52,037 nt of DNA from assembly GCF_001949145.1 (NCBI RefSeq), contig NW_019091751.1, positions 4,911-56,947 on the forward strand, read 5' to 3'. Each line of letters begins with the position of its first letter. Position 1 is the stretch's first letter. Under the pieces are notes generated by a model that was not told the origin of the DNA, made no database searches, and worked only from the letters and a program-made list of their open reading frames with translations. A program made the position numbers and the translations under genes. The DNA is from Acanthaster planci (taxonomy: Eukaryota > Echinodermata > Asteroidea > Valvatida > Acanthasteridae). This document shows positions 21,755 through 33,174 of the stretch, in pieces.

Positions 21755-21885
21755 TACACAACGCGACGGCACGAAGGGTCCCTTGCGTCGTGCCGTCGAG
21801 TCGCACCGTCGCCTGCTTGCCATTACGTTTGTACACACACGACGCGTCGCGTCGTGCCGTCGCCCGTCGCGTCGTGCAGTCTCAT
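21755..21885. repeat. CGTCGTGCCGTCG array
   Basis: GC-rich units CGTCGTGCCGTCG, CGTCGCCCGTCG and inverted CGACGGCACGA cluster here. They resemble the arrays at 14706-14764 and 15818-15925, so this is probably the end of another copy of the same element family. Confidence 0.55.
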
Positions 21886-22230
21886 TTATTTTCCATGTTG
21901 CATTTTTTCCCACCTAAACGTCGCATCGGACTCAGTGCGGAAATTTGGATCTGCATGAAAAATGAACCGCATTTCAGACAAATGGCTCTCTTGAAAAAAA
22001 ATGAGCTGATAGATACAAAAAAATTTCAGTCTTCCAGACAGTATCACCGATGATCTGAGGGGAATTCGACGAAAGTGTGAAAATCGGGCACTAAGTAAGG
22101 TGAAAACACTTGGCAATTCATTCACACACGAGGTTTTCAAGGGAAATGGCTGTACAATCCCTCACATGGGTCACCACCGATATACATAGTCTGCTAGAAT
22201 AATTTTTCAGGCTTACGACCATTATGTCAC

Positions 22231-22503
22231 TATTGCGCATGCGCAATATACAAACTGAATGCACGCACAGCCTATCCGGGTCGTAAGTGATTTCGTCACA
22301 AAGGCTGACGCGCCACGGTTTGCAGGCTCTCATTGGACGATCGCTGAAGTTGCGCGTTATAACTTCCAGTTCCATGGTTCCACGTGGCAATCAATGCATG
22401 TAACCCTTTGTGCAGTGCACATGTGCAGTGGGCGTAGTTTAAACTGAAGTGACGTCACACTTACGAACCGGATGGGGACCAAACATACAAGTACGTGACG
22501 TCA
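22231..22503. promoter_or_regulatory. promoter-like region: NRF1-like palindrome, CCAAT, two CREs
   Basis: An 18-base perfect palindrome TATTGCGCATGCGCAATA (22231-22248) contains the NRF1 consensus GCGCATGCGC. An inverted CCAAT box (ATTGG, 22333-22337) and two full CRE palindromes TGACGTCA (22450-22457 and 22496-22503) follow. Local CpG content is visibly higher than in the flanks. This resembles a housekeeping promoter. The gene it serves is not identified, but the exon candidate at 23091 lies downstream on plus. Confidence 0.5.
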
Positions 22504-22766
22504 GCTCAGAATCGCTCCTTAGAGCGATTTTGACGGCCGAATGCAATAAACACGTGTGTTATGTTAATAGAGTGGATTTTTATGTTTTTGAAAAGGAAAC
22601 GCATTGTTTACAAATGCAACGCACCAGAAAACGTACATGTGGAAAGACGCCTTTACACGGACACTTGGTGCCCCTGCGCACAAACCTATATGAGACTTAT
22701 CTGAAAAAAACACCACACTTTACTTGTCCTAAAGATTCATCGAAACGAGTGGAGCTGTCATCCTGA
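22449..22766 (+). CDS. unrecognised ORF next to promoter-like DNA
   Basis: A 105-codon frame whose second half reads fairly protein-like, with Cys and basic residues (RTRKRTCGKTPLHGHL). There is no recognised domain and its first third overlaps the CRE sites, so the ATG is doubtful. It could be part of a first exon or chance. Confidence 0.15.
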   Translation: MTSHLRTGWGPNIQVRDVSSESLLRAILTAECNKHVCYVNRVDFYVFEKETHCLQMQRTRKRTCGKTPLHGHLVPLRTNLYETYLKKTPHFTCPKDSSKRVELSS

Positions 22767-23090
22767 ACCATATTTGTTCTTAAACTCGTTGAATTGAACA
22801 AAGTGATTTGGAATGCAGGAAAGTGTATAGAAGATTTTCAAATCTTCTTGGGAAAGGTATTCCCCAGATCTTTAGAGCGGGATACGCCTTCATTCAAACA
22901 TCTTCCTCCCCCGTCTCCTGCAAGCCACGTCCGGTTGAGGACCCACTATTAACAGAAACAGTGTTCAATTTTAGAACAGTTAAGCCCTTTATCTCTTTAT
23001 AAATTATCAAGTGATGTAACTCAACGATAACAATATAATACTCCATCGTTAGCGAAGCCCAAGATATTGCGGCGTCTTCTTGTATAACAG

Positions 23091-23248
23091 CGCATTACAA
23101 AAATTGTGGTGTGTAGGAAAGATGAACGGATTGATATAGTTGAAAAATTCTCCCCAGAAAGTACCACTTGTAATTCTTGTGTGCTGCTGAATGGTGACAT
23201 TATCCAGGACCTCTCGATGGCTGCTGTGAGCAACGTGGAATGCTTCAG
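23091..23248 (+). CDS. orphan internal exon candidate
   Basis: The stretch is open for 52 codons between a good acceptor (CTTCTTGTATAACAG) and a good donor (TTCAG|GTAAGAAA). It reads RITKIVVCRKDERIDIVEKF, then SPESTTCNSCVLLNGDIIQD and LSMAAVSNVECFR, with balanced composition and no stop, unlike neighbouring frames. It has no ATG start. I do not recognise the protein. It lies 0.6 kb downstream of promoter-like DNA. Confidence 0.4.
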
Positions 23249-23249
23249 G

Positions 23250-26200
23250 TAAGAAACAAACATGTAATGCAGGTGACCAGATTACAAATTAGATGAGGAA
23301 GCGCACAAGGGCCCAAACCAAAAACAATTGTTTGGAACTTGGAGCCTGGCTCTTCGGGGGGGGTTGCTCTCTGTGGCTCCTTTACGGCCATGCCAGTGAG
23401 TTTGTATAATAGACGGCCCTTTTATAACCTTGTTTAATAAGTAGGTCTATGTCCACACTAAAGGAATGCATATTAACCTGTTACGAATTGCGCAGCGACA
23501 GCCCCTCATCCCATTTTTTTCGGGGGGGGGGACGAGGAGGGGGAGAGTTCTCACAAGGGCAAGGGACCGGGGAGGGGCAGTTTCCTTCCTCCCCTTGACT
23601 ATGACACTGATAATGTGTCGTGGCGAGATTGTGCGTGGGGGCGAGAGAACGTGTCCCTTCTGTGTTTTCTTGGGGATGGGTCCAGATCGATAGGTTTTTA
23701 TCGGAAAAATTAATCGCCAACGTGCCTAAACATGCATGTAGAGAGCACTCTCACAATAGCCCTAAGCCTCGGTATTAATTTCACGGAAATGGCAGGCATT
23801 ATTTTTAAACTTATCTTTAAACTTTGAATTTTTTCCCCAACGAAAGCACGTTGCCCAAGTTACTTGGCCTTTAATACCAGCCGCTTTGGTGATTGAGCAC
23901 CGGCTCACAAAACGCTTGACAAAAGATTTAATAATAACTGTTGGGCAGTGGCGTAAATTGTTGCCGACAATTGGGGAGATGGGGATGTGGGTGTGTATGG
24001 GGGGGGGGGACTTACCCAGCCAGTGGAAATTTGCAAGGGGGAGCGGTGGCAGCGTTGCTGACACAATATGGTACTAGGGGGCGCTGTTCACGATAATGTT
24101 GTACATTTTAATATGTACTGCATTCCTGTATAATCTGACACAATAACGGCACATTTGTGGCTTTTAACTGTTCTCCGCTTCTAAGCGCTACTGAATACAA
24201 TTTGGCTGTTGGGAAGTCCGAAAAAGTCGTCACAACCCGGCCTTAATTTTTTTCCAAAACGGAAAGTGTAGGGGCACGATCAATGATAATGATCCACCCC
24301 CCGGTCAATCCCCATCCGGATTTACGCCTATGGTGGTGAGTATAACCTGTCACCATGAAATCCTAAATAACCAAATCGTGGAAATAGTTCATGTGCATAC
24401 TCCTTTGGAACGAACACTCTGCAGCTGTTTGCGTGATTCTCTAAAAGTGGAACAGGAACAAATTCAAATACCAATGGAAGGGGCAATCTTTCCAGTTACA
24501 AATGATCCCTGGCTCCCGGCGAAAAGCCTAAACAAACCTTTCCTGAATTCACATACAAAAACAAAACAAACTATGTCCCTTAAAATGGCCAAACACAAAA
24601 AATGAGTAAATATTACAATAACAAAATTTGCTTGGCAAATTTTAATTAAAAACCCAACACTTCCTTTTTCATAAAGTAACACTATGTCAAGCGTAAGCAA
24701 TTTATTATAAAATCAATGTTCCAATAAACACCTCTCTCTTTATTATTCTCTGTAATTTGAAGCCCCAGTCCAATCCCTGACAAAAGTTTTGGTAGATTAC
24801 ACCAACAAGAGCATTGAAATCTGAAACCGCAAGAATGAATATCTCCTCCTTAATATAAATTCATATTTAATGAGAAGCCTAAAGATCTTTGTTGAAATAA
24901 ATCAAAAACTCCTATAATTCATTTATAAAAATTGTGCTTTTGAAAATCCCCTCAGTTTGAAAGTCAAACCTGGGTAGTTATGTAACATATGGCCTACCTG
25001 ACTGAATACGTAAGTTTTGACAATTTCAAATACCTGCCAATGTAAAAACCAATTCCCTCCATACAGAATATGCTGTAAATAGATAACGAATGCTTGTGTT
25101 GTCATGTCATCTTTTTATCTGATTACAGTTTCTGGAAATATCACAGTAAATACTTATTCTATATCCCCTGTTGAATCCCAGCATCACCAATTGTTTAATA
25201 CCATCACCAATATTAGTTTATATCTTCCAAAAATTTAAACAGATAACAATGGTCGGATAAAAAAAATGATCTAAATCTGGCTTCAATGCAATACAATGTA
25301 TAAATCTCGTTACACACAACTTATTCCAATTTCTCCCAAAGAGAATTTCTCATAACTCAAAACACAAGGAATAAGGCATTCACAGGTTTTTCCATAACCT
25401 ACAATTAAGAGTTTATAAAACTGTAAATAGTGTTCAATTGATGTTTCCTAGAAACTAATACTACCTTTGGATGATTTGTAAGGAAGATTTTAATCTAAAT
25501 GGGGATTGGTTATGAAAAAACTTGCAATTATCTACAAAAGTGAAAACTCTTATAGAGATGATATAATGGCACCTACACAATCGGCTACACTTTCACACTT
25601 TTCACAAATTTTTGTTGTACAATTAACAGCAATCTCCATGCGATAAAAACCTACAAAATTGATACAAGTACATGTACTACCTGTCAAGGTGCAGCATCAA
25701 ATGTTGCTGCCACCAATATAATCATTTACAAAATATGCAAATGATTATGCAAATTACAGGCACTTGAGGCACTTCAAATGAATGAAATGTCTTTGCAATG
25801 ATTTAGAGCAATTATTACTTTAAAATAAATTTTCATAGTCTAATGAAAAAAGTTTACCTTTGAATTCTGGAATTCTTCCAGTGCAGGCAGCACATACTAC
25901 ATCTAATATATAAATATAGTAACATTAAATTGCAGGTACATGTACAATCAACTTGTACAAAAATAGCTCATTCTGGCAATATCTTGATACATGTAACTTG
26001 ATGCGTATGTTTTAAATTATGATAAACTAATACAAATGATAAACGAGAACAAAGGATCGCATTGCTTTCTCCTAATACCTTGCAAAAATGTGCGTAATAC
26101 AACACTGACTGGATGCAAAATCACACCTATTAACAACTACGGTTGCCAGCCAACCAAAATGGTGCTTGTCTCAACCATGAACACATTTCATGCAATTGCA

Positions 26201-26969
26201 GAAACTAATACAATGCACACTAGTTTTCAATCACACCACAAATTGATAGTTTCTCATATCTGGTACACATACATGGGATAAAAACATGCACTGGTGGTGC
26301 ACTTAACATGCAAGACATGGAAGATTGTGGTGCAGATATGACTGGTGACACCATGAGATTTGGCGAGATTGTTTCTTGGATAATGTGAATTAATTGGTCT
26401 AAACTGGCGATGAGAAGTTTGTTACAGCAAATGTGGAATCACTTACAACACTTCCACACCACATACATGTCAAGATAACTCACCACATGTACATGTATTA
26501 GGAATTCAATGAGAAAGACTCCCAGCCTCCTTTCATATCTGACCTACATTTACGACAGATGCACCATATTGATTTCATAATTTTCTTGCAAAGTTATGAA
26601 ATCTCATCATTTATCTTTTTAAAAGTGGCATCCTCTAACAAATCCACGAACTGTCGATCAATTAATTTATAAAACAAACCAGTTTCCACAATTTAAGACT
26701 ACAAAAAACATGCAAAGTTTGAATAAAACTGAACAATGCCAAGTTTCCTAGTGGGAAGTCCACCTCTAAATGAGGTGGCGGTGGTATTTAAACACTGTCT
26801 GAAGGAAATCAATCAAATTATTGAAAGCTGAACCCACTTATTATTGTCACAAACCCCTCCCCCATTAACATTAAAACTAATACAACAATGTGAAATACAT
26901 GGAATGCACTTCCCATTTTTGTTACATCTGCATTTATTTATTTAGTTATATCTGATCATCATTTAACGC
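23250..26969. other. AT-rich region without recognised genes
   Basis: G-runs of nine occur near 23522 and 24000. From 24600 the sequence is strongly AT-rich with low-complexity ORFs. It may include distal UCP 3' flank. I see no coding exon or RNA gene. Confidence 0.4.
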
Positions 26970-27175
26970 CAATTACAGGATGATAATGAATGAAGAATTG
27001 TTCAGTTTTAGAGGTGGAAGGAAAACCCCAGAGAAATGTTTTGGGGAAAACCCACAAAGTCAGCTGGATTCGAACCAAAGCCCCAAGAGGTGGAAGGCGA
27101 AGAAAGAAACACTGCACCAACCTGACTCCCAAATGAAACGTTAGGTGGAGATTTTTTTGGTGGTTCATTTTGCCA
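26970..27175 (-). mobile_element. tRNA-derived SINE
   Basis: On minus, an A-box-like TCAGGTTGGTGCAGTG (27109-27124) is followed by a perfect B box GGTTCGAATCC (27067-27077). A tail with GTGGGTTTTCCCC and TTCCACCTC comes next. The tRNA fold is degenerate, so this is a SINE and not a working tRNA. Confidence 0.6.
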
Positions 27176-27866
27176 GTCTACAGTAAGTGTCCCACACATT
27201 CATCACTATAGGATCTTGTCAAATCCAAATAAGCATGTTCCTGTAGTCTTGAGTAAATTTTGTACCTTATTTCATAGCTGTTTCATTTAGAAATACATTG
27301 TAAACTAAAATAATAGGCTTGGTGAAAGTTGGACCATATCACAGCAATCAGTAGAGATATTTTCCATCAAGAACATGTTATCAATGATCCACCAATTCCC
27401 TGACAGGGATTTATGCACGTGTTGTATAATACATGTACTTGCTGAGGACTTGTGACTGGAATCAATTGCTATGCAGGTACATGTATCCGTATGGAAGCAT
27501 TCCAATTAATCTTTTTGAAATTTCCAATGCATGTTAAGACTTCCATTATAAGTTCATCTGTGAAATTCAATTCACTCTGACACAATGTTCATTGTTGTGG
27601 TCTTCCAAGGTTCATGCTTTTACCCATGTCAATTCAAACACTAAACACGTTTAGTTGGGAAAGTTAGCATTTCTTGAAAACAGTGCATCCAATTTTCACA
27701 AAGTCTGCTGACAGACAACCATTTTGAAGGAAAGGGTGGTTCTATTTTAATGATTACATTCCTTCCCACCATTCCACACATTTAAAAACAGCTTGATCAT
27801 TTAAGAGTTAGGACATATTTGCAATCTGCTTGCTGAAAGTCACTGACCTAACTTAAACTAGGGGTG

Positions 27867-27963
27867 CTAGTTGAATAGGAGCACACAGCCTCGTTTCAGT
27901 TGCTCAAAGCAGACAAACATGGCAATGTTCCAGGAACCAAGGCGTACAAAATTTGGCATGAAT
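27867..27963 (-). CDS. UCP2-like: UCP coding exon 5 and stop
   Basis: The acceptor CTTCTGCTCCCCAG precedes [20 protein letters not shown] and [11 protein letters not shown], then a TAG stop (27867-27869). It carries the sixth membrane helix and the conserved RLGSWN block. It lacks an internal ATG start, so it does not appear among ATG-started ORFs. Confidence 0.94.
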
Positions 27964-30900
27964 CTGGGGAGCAGAAGATGAGGAAAAAAACAATTTCAGC
28001 AGGTAAATAATGTTTGTGAAAATGATGAAAAATGGATGACCCTATAAGCTCATGTAGCTCCAAGTAGAACAATGAGCTACATTAACAGCTTGTTTCAGTT
28101 TTTGTGAACCGTGTGCCTGAAGCAAATTTCCCCTTACCTTTTTCTTTAACAACTTCAACAAAAACCTCAACTGTATCAATGACAATCTGAGAGCCTGAAA
28201 TTTGTCTTTTTCCCCTTTGATTTCTCCTTTGTGGCTCTTTCTTTACTTTGGCACTCTTTCTAATGACTTCCACAGAACGACTGTAAAAAATCGGAATTAC
28301 TTATAACTTTGTATACCATCAGAAAGTTTTTTTGCTCTCTTAACCCTAACCCTCCTCAATCCTCCAACAGGTGAAGGATTCAGGAGGGTTAGGGTTAAAT
28401 TAACTTTAAGTTTAGTAGGCGTCCGTGAAATTTGAGAAAATAAAAATCACCAAAATCTGTGCAGAGCCAAGTGACATTCCACCTTACCCTTTATAGAACG
28501 CCATGGGACCACCTTCCCTGAACATCTTGACTGCAACATCAATGGCCCCTTTGTACTGGCCTGGTGGGGAGTTCATGTACCTGGTTTTGACCACATCAAC
28601 AGGAGAGGCAACACACGTAGTGACAAACCCAGCACCGAATGCTGAGAGGAAGTGGCAGGGGAACATGTCAGCTAGGAGTCCAGTCCGCAGAATCCGCTCT
28701 TTGATCATGTCATAGGCCACTAACTCACTAGCGTTGACTATGGCATTCCGTGCAATATTGGGAAATGTGCCTTTGAAAACCACGTAGAGAGAAAATGATT
28801 TACTAACAATAGTGACTTTTGTTAAGAGTGAACATGTTTAAACACAGTAGCACGTGTGCTGCACTCCATGCTTTACAAATCCTTACAACACCAAAAAAAA
28901 ATAAATGTATCCTACAGTTCATTTTAACTGAAATAAATGAAAGTAGCTGATTGACAATATGATGACCTCATGGAAGTCCACGAATATCAAGAATGTTGTT
29001 AATATGCTTGTCCCTTTGTGTCTGTATACTCAAAAGGTTATTCAGTAATGAAAGTAGCAGCATTGTTCTTGAAAGAGCAAATGCAGTGACAATGTGCATG
29101 TAACTGATAAGAAGACAAACATAGGCATACAATACATGTACATGTAAATCAGGCAGTGGAGAACATATCCCTCGTTATGGCAAGGGGGTATGGGCCAAAT
29201 GATCACATCCTCCCACACAAACACATTTCAGTAACGTAAAACTGAAATTGTTAGTTCAGGTAACTTTGAACTAGCCCAAGACCAGTTTGTCCAGAATACT
29301 GTTTCCACACAAGATTAGGGCAAACAGACCGTACGTCACAGTACATCTTTATCATGAACAGCGCCCTCTAGTTAATGGGGTGCCCCCCCTTCTCCCCTCA
29401 CCTCCTATTTTTGTGCCATCTCCCATCAAAGCACTCGCCAGCATGGATTTACACCACTAAACACGTGTCCACTCAGTATTGACGAAGTCAATCATACATG
29501 TAGACCACTGATGGACTAGTGATTAGTTGACAACATGCCATGTGCCTGCATACTAGTGACTGTGATAGTCATATGGTCAGCAGTCATCATGGCTTTGTTT
29601 GTAGCCACAATGGTAGGGGATATGAGTATCATGGCATGTTGTGCTATGATACTCATACTAAATGTGCCAGCTAAATTTCCAAAGCGTGAAAACAAAGGAC
29701 TGTACAGAAGTAGTTACGATAATTACTCTTTGGCTATATGGTCAAATTATGCATCATGATGGGTCGATCAACAGTCTGATGACTTCTCACCTTTCCATAG
29801 ACCCTTGACACCTTCAGTCTGAGCTATTGTCTTGTATGCATGCATGGCTCCTGTGTAGCGCTTTGGTTTGGTGGGGTCAATGTTATTCTGTGCTTGCATG
29901 CGTACTTTCACCACGTCTGTTGGCTGAGCCAACGTCACTGCCAGTGCCCCTGTTGTGATACCGGCCAAGATTCTTGTCACAATGTTCATTCCCAAGTAAC
30001 CTTTAAAAGAAATCAAGTTTGAAATTATTGATATTAACGTTAATATTTAATACAGGCATAAGTACAACAGCTTGTACTAACATCCAAAATAATTTATTTG
30101 AAAAGATGTGCCAATGATATGTACCCAACCTAACAGAAATCTTGGCACATACATGTAAGTGAAAAAACACACGGTGGTTAGGGGAAAAATTCAAAAAATT
30201 AAAATATTGTTTTCCAAAATTAACCAGGCTGAGCATAAAGAGATATCCTACTAGATTGGTGCACTACATATGTCATTTTTTTGTCTAAATATGTATGTAG
30301 ATAGGCCTTAAATTGTCAAAACTGTAATGCAATGAAAATGTACCTGTAGAGCAAGTCATGTCATGACAAGTAGCTCAACATGTTCCAGGTTATTCCATGC
30401 CAAATCAACTTCAGGTTAATATTGATTGAATCAGATTTGAATGAAACTTTTTTTAACTTTCAAGTCTAAAAAATGCAGAGTATTTGGGTCATTCTATAAG
30501 TTCTATCACTGCTGATATATGATTTTGTAAACTCAGAACAGATTCTGTGATTTCAAGAATGATAAAGTAACTATCTGCCAAACAAATTAAACATCTTTTG
30601 AAGTTGATTTTAATTGTAATTCCTTGTCAAATTAAAGAGGTCAAGTGAATCAGATACACAAAAATGTCTCATGTTTTGGACCTGATTTCTATAAGGGTAA
30701 TTCCAGAAATTAAGGGGTCCATTTTTTGTGTCCCTGTCACATCTGACATGTGATTTTGTAAGTTCAGAATACATTTCTGAGTTTCAAGAGTGATGAATTA
30801 ATAGAAATTACCTGCCAAATAAATAGTGATAGTCCGAAATCAATTCCAAGGATATTTCCATGTCCAATAACAAAGGTCTGATGTAACAGGGACACGAAAA

Positions 30901-32846
30901 TGTCACACTTTTGGATCCCTAATTTCTGGAATTACCTATAATGGCCAACAATTTAAGGAAAGGGTTTTCAAAACTCATGAATACTACATCAAAACAGGTT
31001 TATCAAATCCTTCATCACTGCCATCATGCACTCTCTTCTGCTAATGATGAATTCTTCCACTAAATCAGTTGTAACATTTAACTCCTATAGTTCACACAAA
31101 ATATCACAGATGTTCACTAAAAATATGAGCATACACATACAGAATTATAATGTCTCAATGAAAGAGCTGCCTCTCACACTCTCACAAGGTATGCGAATTG
31201 CTGTGAACATTAAGCGTATACATGTACATGTAGAAAAGCTGACATTTTATGCAGCAGTGAATTTTGAAATGTTCTCAAGAACATGCAAATTAAGCCAAGG
31301 GTATGTTCCAAGCAATTCAGAGGTGATAAATGGCAATGCTCCAAAGATTTCAATGGATGACCTTGCTTAAATCTTTTCAATTAACAGGTCAGATTGTTGC
31401 CATTGTAATCCCTTCAATTTTGGAAAAAAAGATGGCTGGTGCTTTGTTACATGTAAGTAAAGACTGTGTAACTTGGCATTTCATTGTGATGCAGTTGCTA
31501 TGATCAACAATTGAAGCGATGTGTTGCAAGTCAAGCACAATGATGACAGAGAAAAAGGACAAGAATAAACCCACCATGACTACCGTAGAGACTACCTGTG
31601 TACACCTGTTTCACTGAATCATACAGTCCGATTCGGACAGAGGCAAAACACATCTGGCGTTGGAGGCCGGGCACCAGACCATTGTACAGACTGCGAGGCC
31701 CTTCCTGCCGGATGATGGTGGTGATGGTTCCAAAGATGCCACGATACTGGAATTTTGCTTTCTCCTCTCTTGCTTTGGAAAAGGAGAATGAATTCTTCTG
31801 GGCTGAGGCACTCTCACCTTGAATCTTTTTTTTGTAACAATGAGAAAACCATACAAAAAATGTATCAACTGGTACAACACTGCTAAGGCTAAGAATATCA
31901 GTTCAACTCCCATCACACTCACACATGATCTTGCTACATCCTCAAAAACATTTGGGAGAGCATGGCCAATCATGGTGAGATCTTGTACATCTCAGTGTAG
32001 CAGTCTGGTTCCCCTGCCAAGGTTGTGCAGAGGGTGGAGGCCCATTTGCCAATAAAGCAGGATTTGGAAACTCAGACACAAAACAAACAGCAGGGCAGGC
32101 ACAAGACTTGGGTACTTTACATGGGCTGGATTCCCTTTAATTCACTGTCAAAATAATTGTTGAGAAGAAACCTCTGGGACAATATGTGTAAAACGCTGAT
32201 AACTGTGTGATACCCAACAAAGCCTTTGCCATGATCTATCCACACATTTGTCTAGCTGCAGTTTGCTGAAAAAACCTCGACAGCCCACCAAACTTCTTCA
32301 GTCCTGCCAAAAAGTATAACAATGTAGGCTACTTCCAGCTGACAGGCATGACATTTAGAAAGTACATGTACATCGTAAGTGTGCAGGTGCATATGGTTCA
32401 AAGGTCACATTGTAATTTGCTGATATAACTGGGGAATTCCAAGACTCCCACATTAGTAAGAACTCTGTGGGAACTAAAAGCAACATGGTAGGGTCTTCAT
32501 GGACACTTAGGCAATTTATCAGCTGCAAGCACCAATTGAATACAAGTAGGGTATATGTACAATGTATGTACATGTGTGCAGTCTACTCACAAAAGCAGCG
32601 TCTTCAATGACATGTTACATGTACCAAACATGGGAGGAAGAACCACACCAAATATCTCTCTCCACATTCAAGCATTACGTCTATTTGAAAACCAAAATCA
32701 CAAGACTTCACAGTTCTCACCTGTAGTCTTACTTTGGCTGTATCCAAGGGGAATGTAGCTGCATCGGCAATACATGCTGCCAATCCTGCACTGATGAACT
32801 TCATGCCCAGAGTGGGTGGTATCTCAGTGGGTTTAAATCCCACCAT
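27867..32846 (-). CDS. UCP2-like: mitochondrial uncoupling protein (UCP1/2/3-like, SLC25), five coding exons
   Basis: Exons (minus): 32721-32846, 31596-31824, 29791-30000, 28488-28770, 27867-27963. All introns are GT/AG with phases 0,1,1,2, and they join into a 314-residue frame, close to the family's usual 305-310. The start [12 protein letters not shown] matches the vertebrate UCP2/3 N-terminus. Three mitochondrial-carrier signatures are present: [10 protein letters not shown] (33-42), [10 protein letters not shown] and [10 protein letters not shown]. The UCP-typical blocks [20 protein letters not shown] and [17 protein letters not shown] also occur, and the last exon carries [17 protein letters not shown] with the sixth helix. 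It acts in the inner mitochondrial membrane, where family members carry protons or metabolite anions. Which of these this protein does cannot be told from sequence. Confidence 0.96.
28138..28280 (-). other. exon-like segment inside the last UCP intron
   Basis: A 143-base stretch lies between a good acceptor (CGATTTTTTACAG) and a good donor (AAAAAG|GTAAGG). Joined to UCP exon 4 it stays open, giving a highly basic tail ([19 protein letters not shown]). Its length leaves phase 1, so going on to exon 5 would shift the frame. Reading through its donor ends at the stop at 28082. It could be a regulated poison exon, an alternative C-terminus without helix 6, or chance. Confidence 0.3.
28340..28398. 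repeat. 59 bp hairpin element with telomere-like ends
   Basis: Perfect 17-base inverted ends TTAACCCTAACCCTCCT / AGGAGGGTTAGGGTTAA enclose a 25-base centre with CAATCCTCC and AGGATTC. It lies in UCP intron 4 and is related to the units at 39813 and 40600. Confidence 0.8.
28488..28770 (-). CDS. UCP2-like: UCP coding exon 4
   Basis: The acceptor TGGTTTTCAAAG precedes [16 protein letters not shown] (fourth helix). The fifth helix, the third signature [10 protein letters not shown] and GGPMAFYKG follow. It ends in phase 2 with donor GG|GTAAGG. Confidence 0.95.
29791..30000 (-). CDS. UCP2-like: UCP coding exon 3
   Basis: The acceptor TTTTAAAG precedes [18 protein letters not shown], the third helix. 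The second carrier signature [10 protein letters not shown] and the matrix loop ending GVKGLWKG follow. The donor is G|GTGAGA. Confidence 0.95.
30485..30700 (+). repeat. inverted-repeat element, diverged copy 1
   Basis: It shares the order of blocks with the two better copies: ATATGATTTTGTAAACTCAG, ATTTCAAGAATGAT, TGCCAAACAAATTAA, AAAAATGTCTCATGTTTTGG. The ends are eroded. It lies directly next to copy 2 in UCP intron 2. Confidence 0.6.
30693..30943 (+). mobile_element. ~250 bp MITE, copy 2
   Basis: The ends GGTAATTCCAGAAATT and AATTTCTGGAATTACC are inverted repeats. The inside carries TGTCCCTGTCACATCTGACA near the left end and AACAGGGACACGAAAATGTC near the right end. TATAA-like sequence flanks both sides, a possible target duplication. 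It lies in UCP intron 2. Confidence 0.8.
31596..31824 (-). CDS. UCP2-like: UCP coding exon 2
   Basis: Begins IQGESASAQ after an A-rich, weak acceptor (ACAAAAAAAAG). It contains [23 protein letters not shown] and the second helix, and ends KQVYT with donor G|GTAGTC. The long minus-strand ORF over this region is a different, wrong frame. Confidence 0.92.
32721..32846 (-). CDS. UCP2-like: UCP coding exon 1
   Basis: The ATG is at 32844-32846. The exon encodes residues 1-42: the N-terminal tail, first membrane helix and first carrier signature [10 protein letters not shown]. It ends CAG|GTGAGA in phase 0. Confidence 0.95.
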
Positions 32847-33174
32847 TTTGAATCAGGAATTATATACTGTTCCTTCCAAAAATCCTATGTCTTCTTTTAA
32901 TTTCACAAACTTAGAAATTTGGATTATATATTCAACAGCTCACTTCATTATAAAAACAAAGAATTCATGTATGTCAGAAAAGACCACAAGCAAGGTATGT
33001 TTTCCTTGTAATGTGAGGCCAGAAATGTTAAAAAGCAATTTTTCTGACACAAGAAATATTATCACTACAATTTTTTTAGGTCCAGAACTTTGGTATTGCA
33101 CAGATTTCAGGCTTTTTCCATGGCCCTGCAGAAGACAAAGACAAAAAAAGTATGCAAAGTTTGTTCACATATGA

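Noticed and set aside
27305-27505. possible last UCP exon in this minus ORF
   Set aside because: It lacks the RLGSWN block; the true last exon with that block is at 27867-27963.
28340-28398. interstitial telomere repeat
   Set aside because: Only one or two TTAGGG units per side, arranged as an inverted hairpin and shared with dispersed 70 bp units; not a tandem telomere tract.
31611-31973. 120-codon minus ORF at UCP exon 2
   Set aside because: It is in the wrong frame; the frame giving [14 protein letters not shown] matches the carrier family.
32734-33174. 146-codon ORF on plus over the UCP start
   Set aside because: It is the antisense shadow of UCP exon 1 and its upstream flank.
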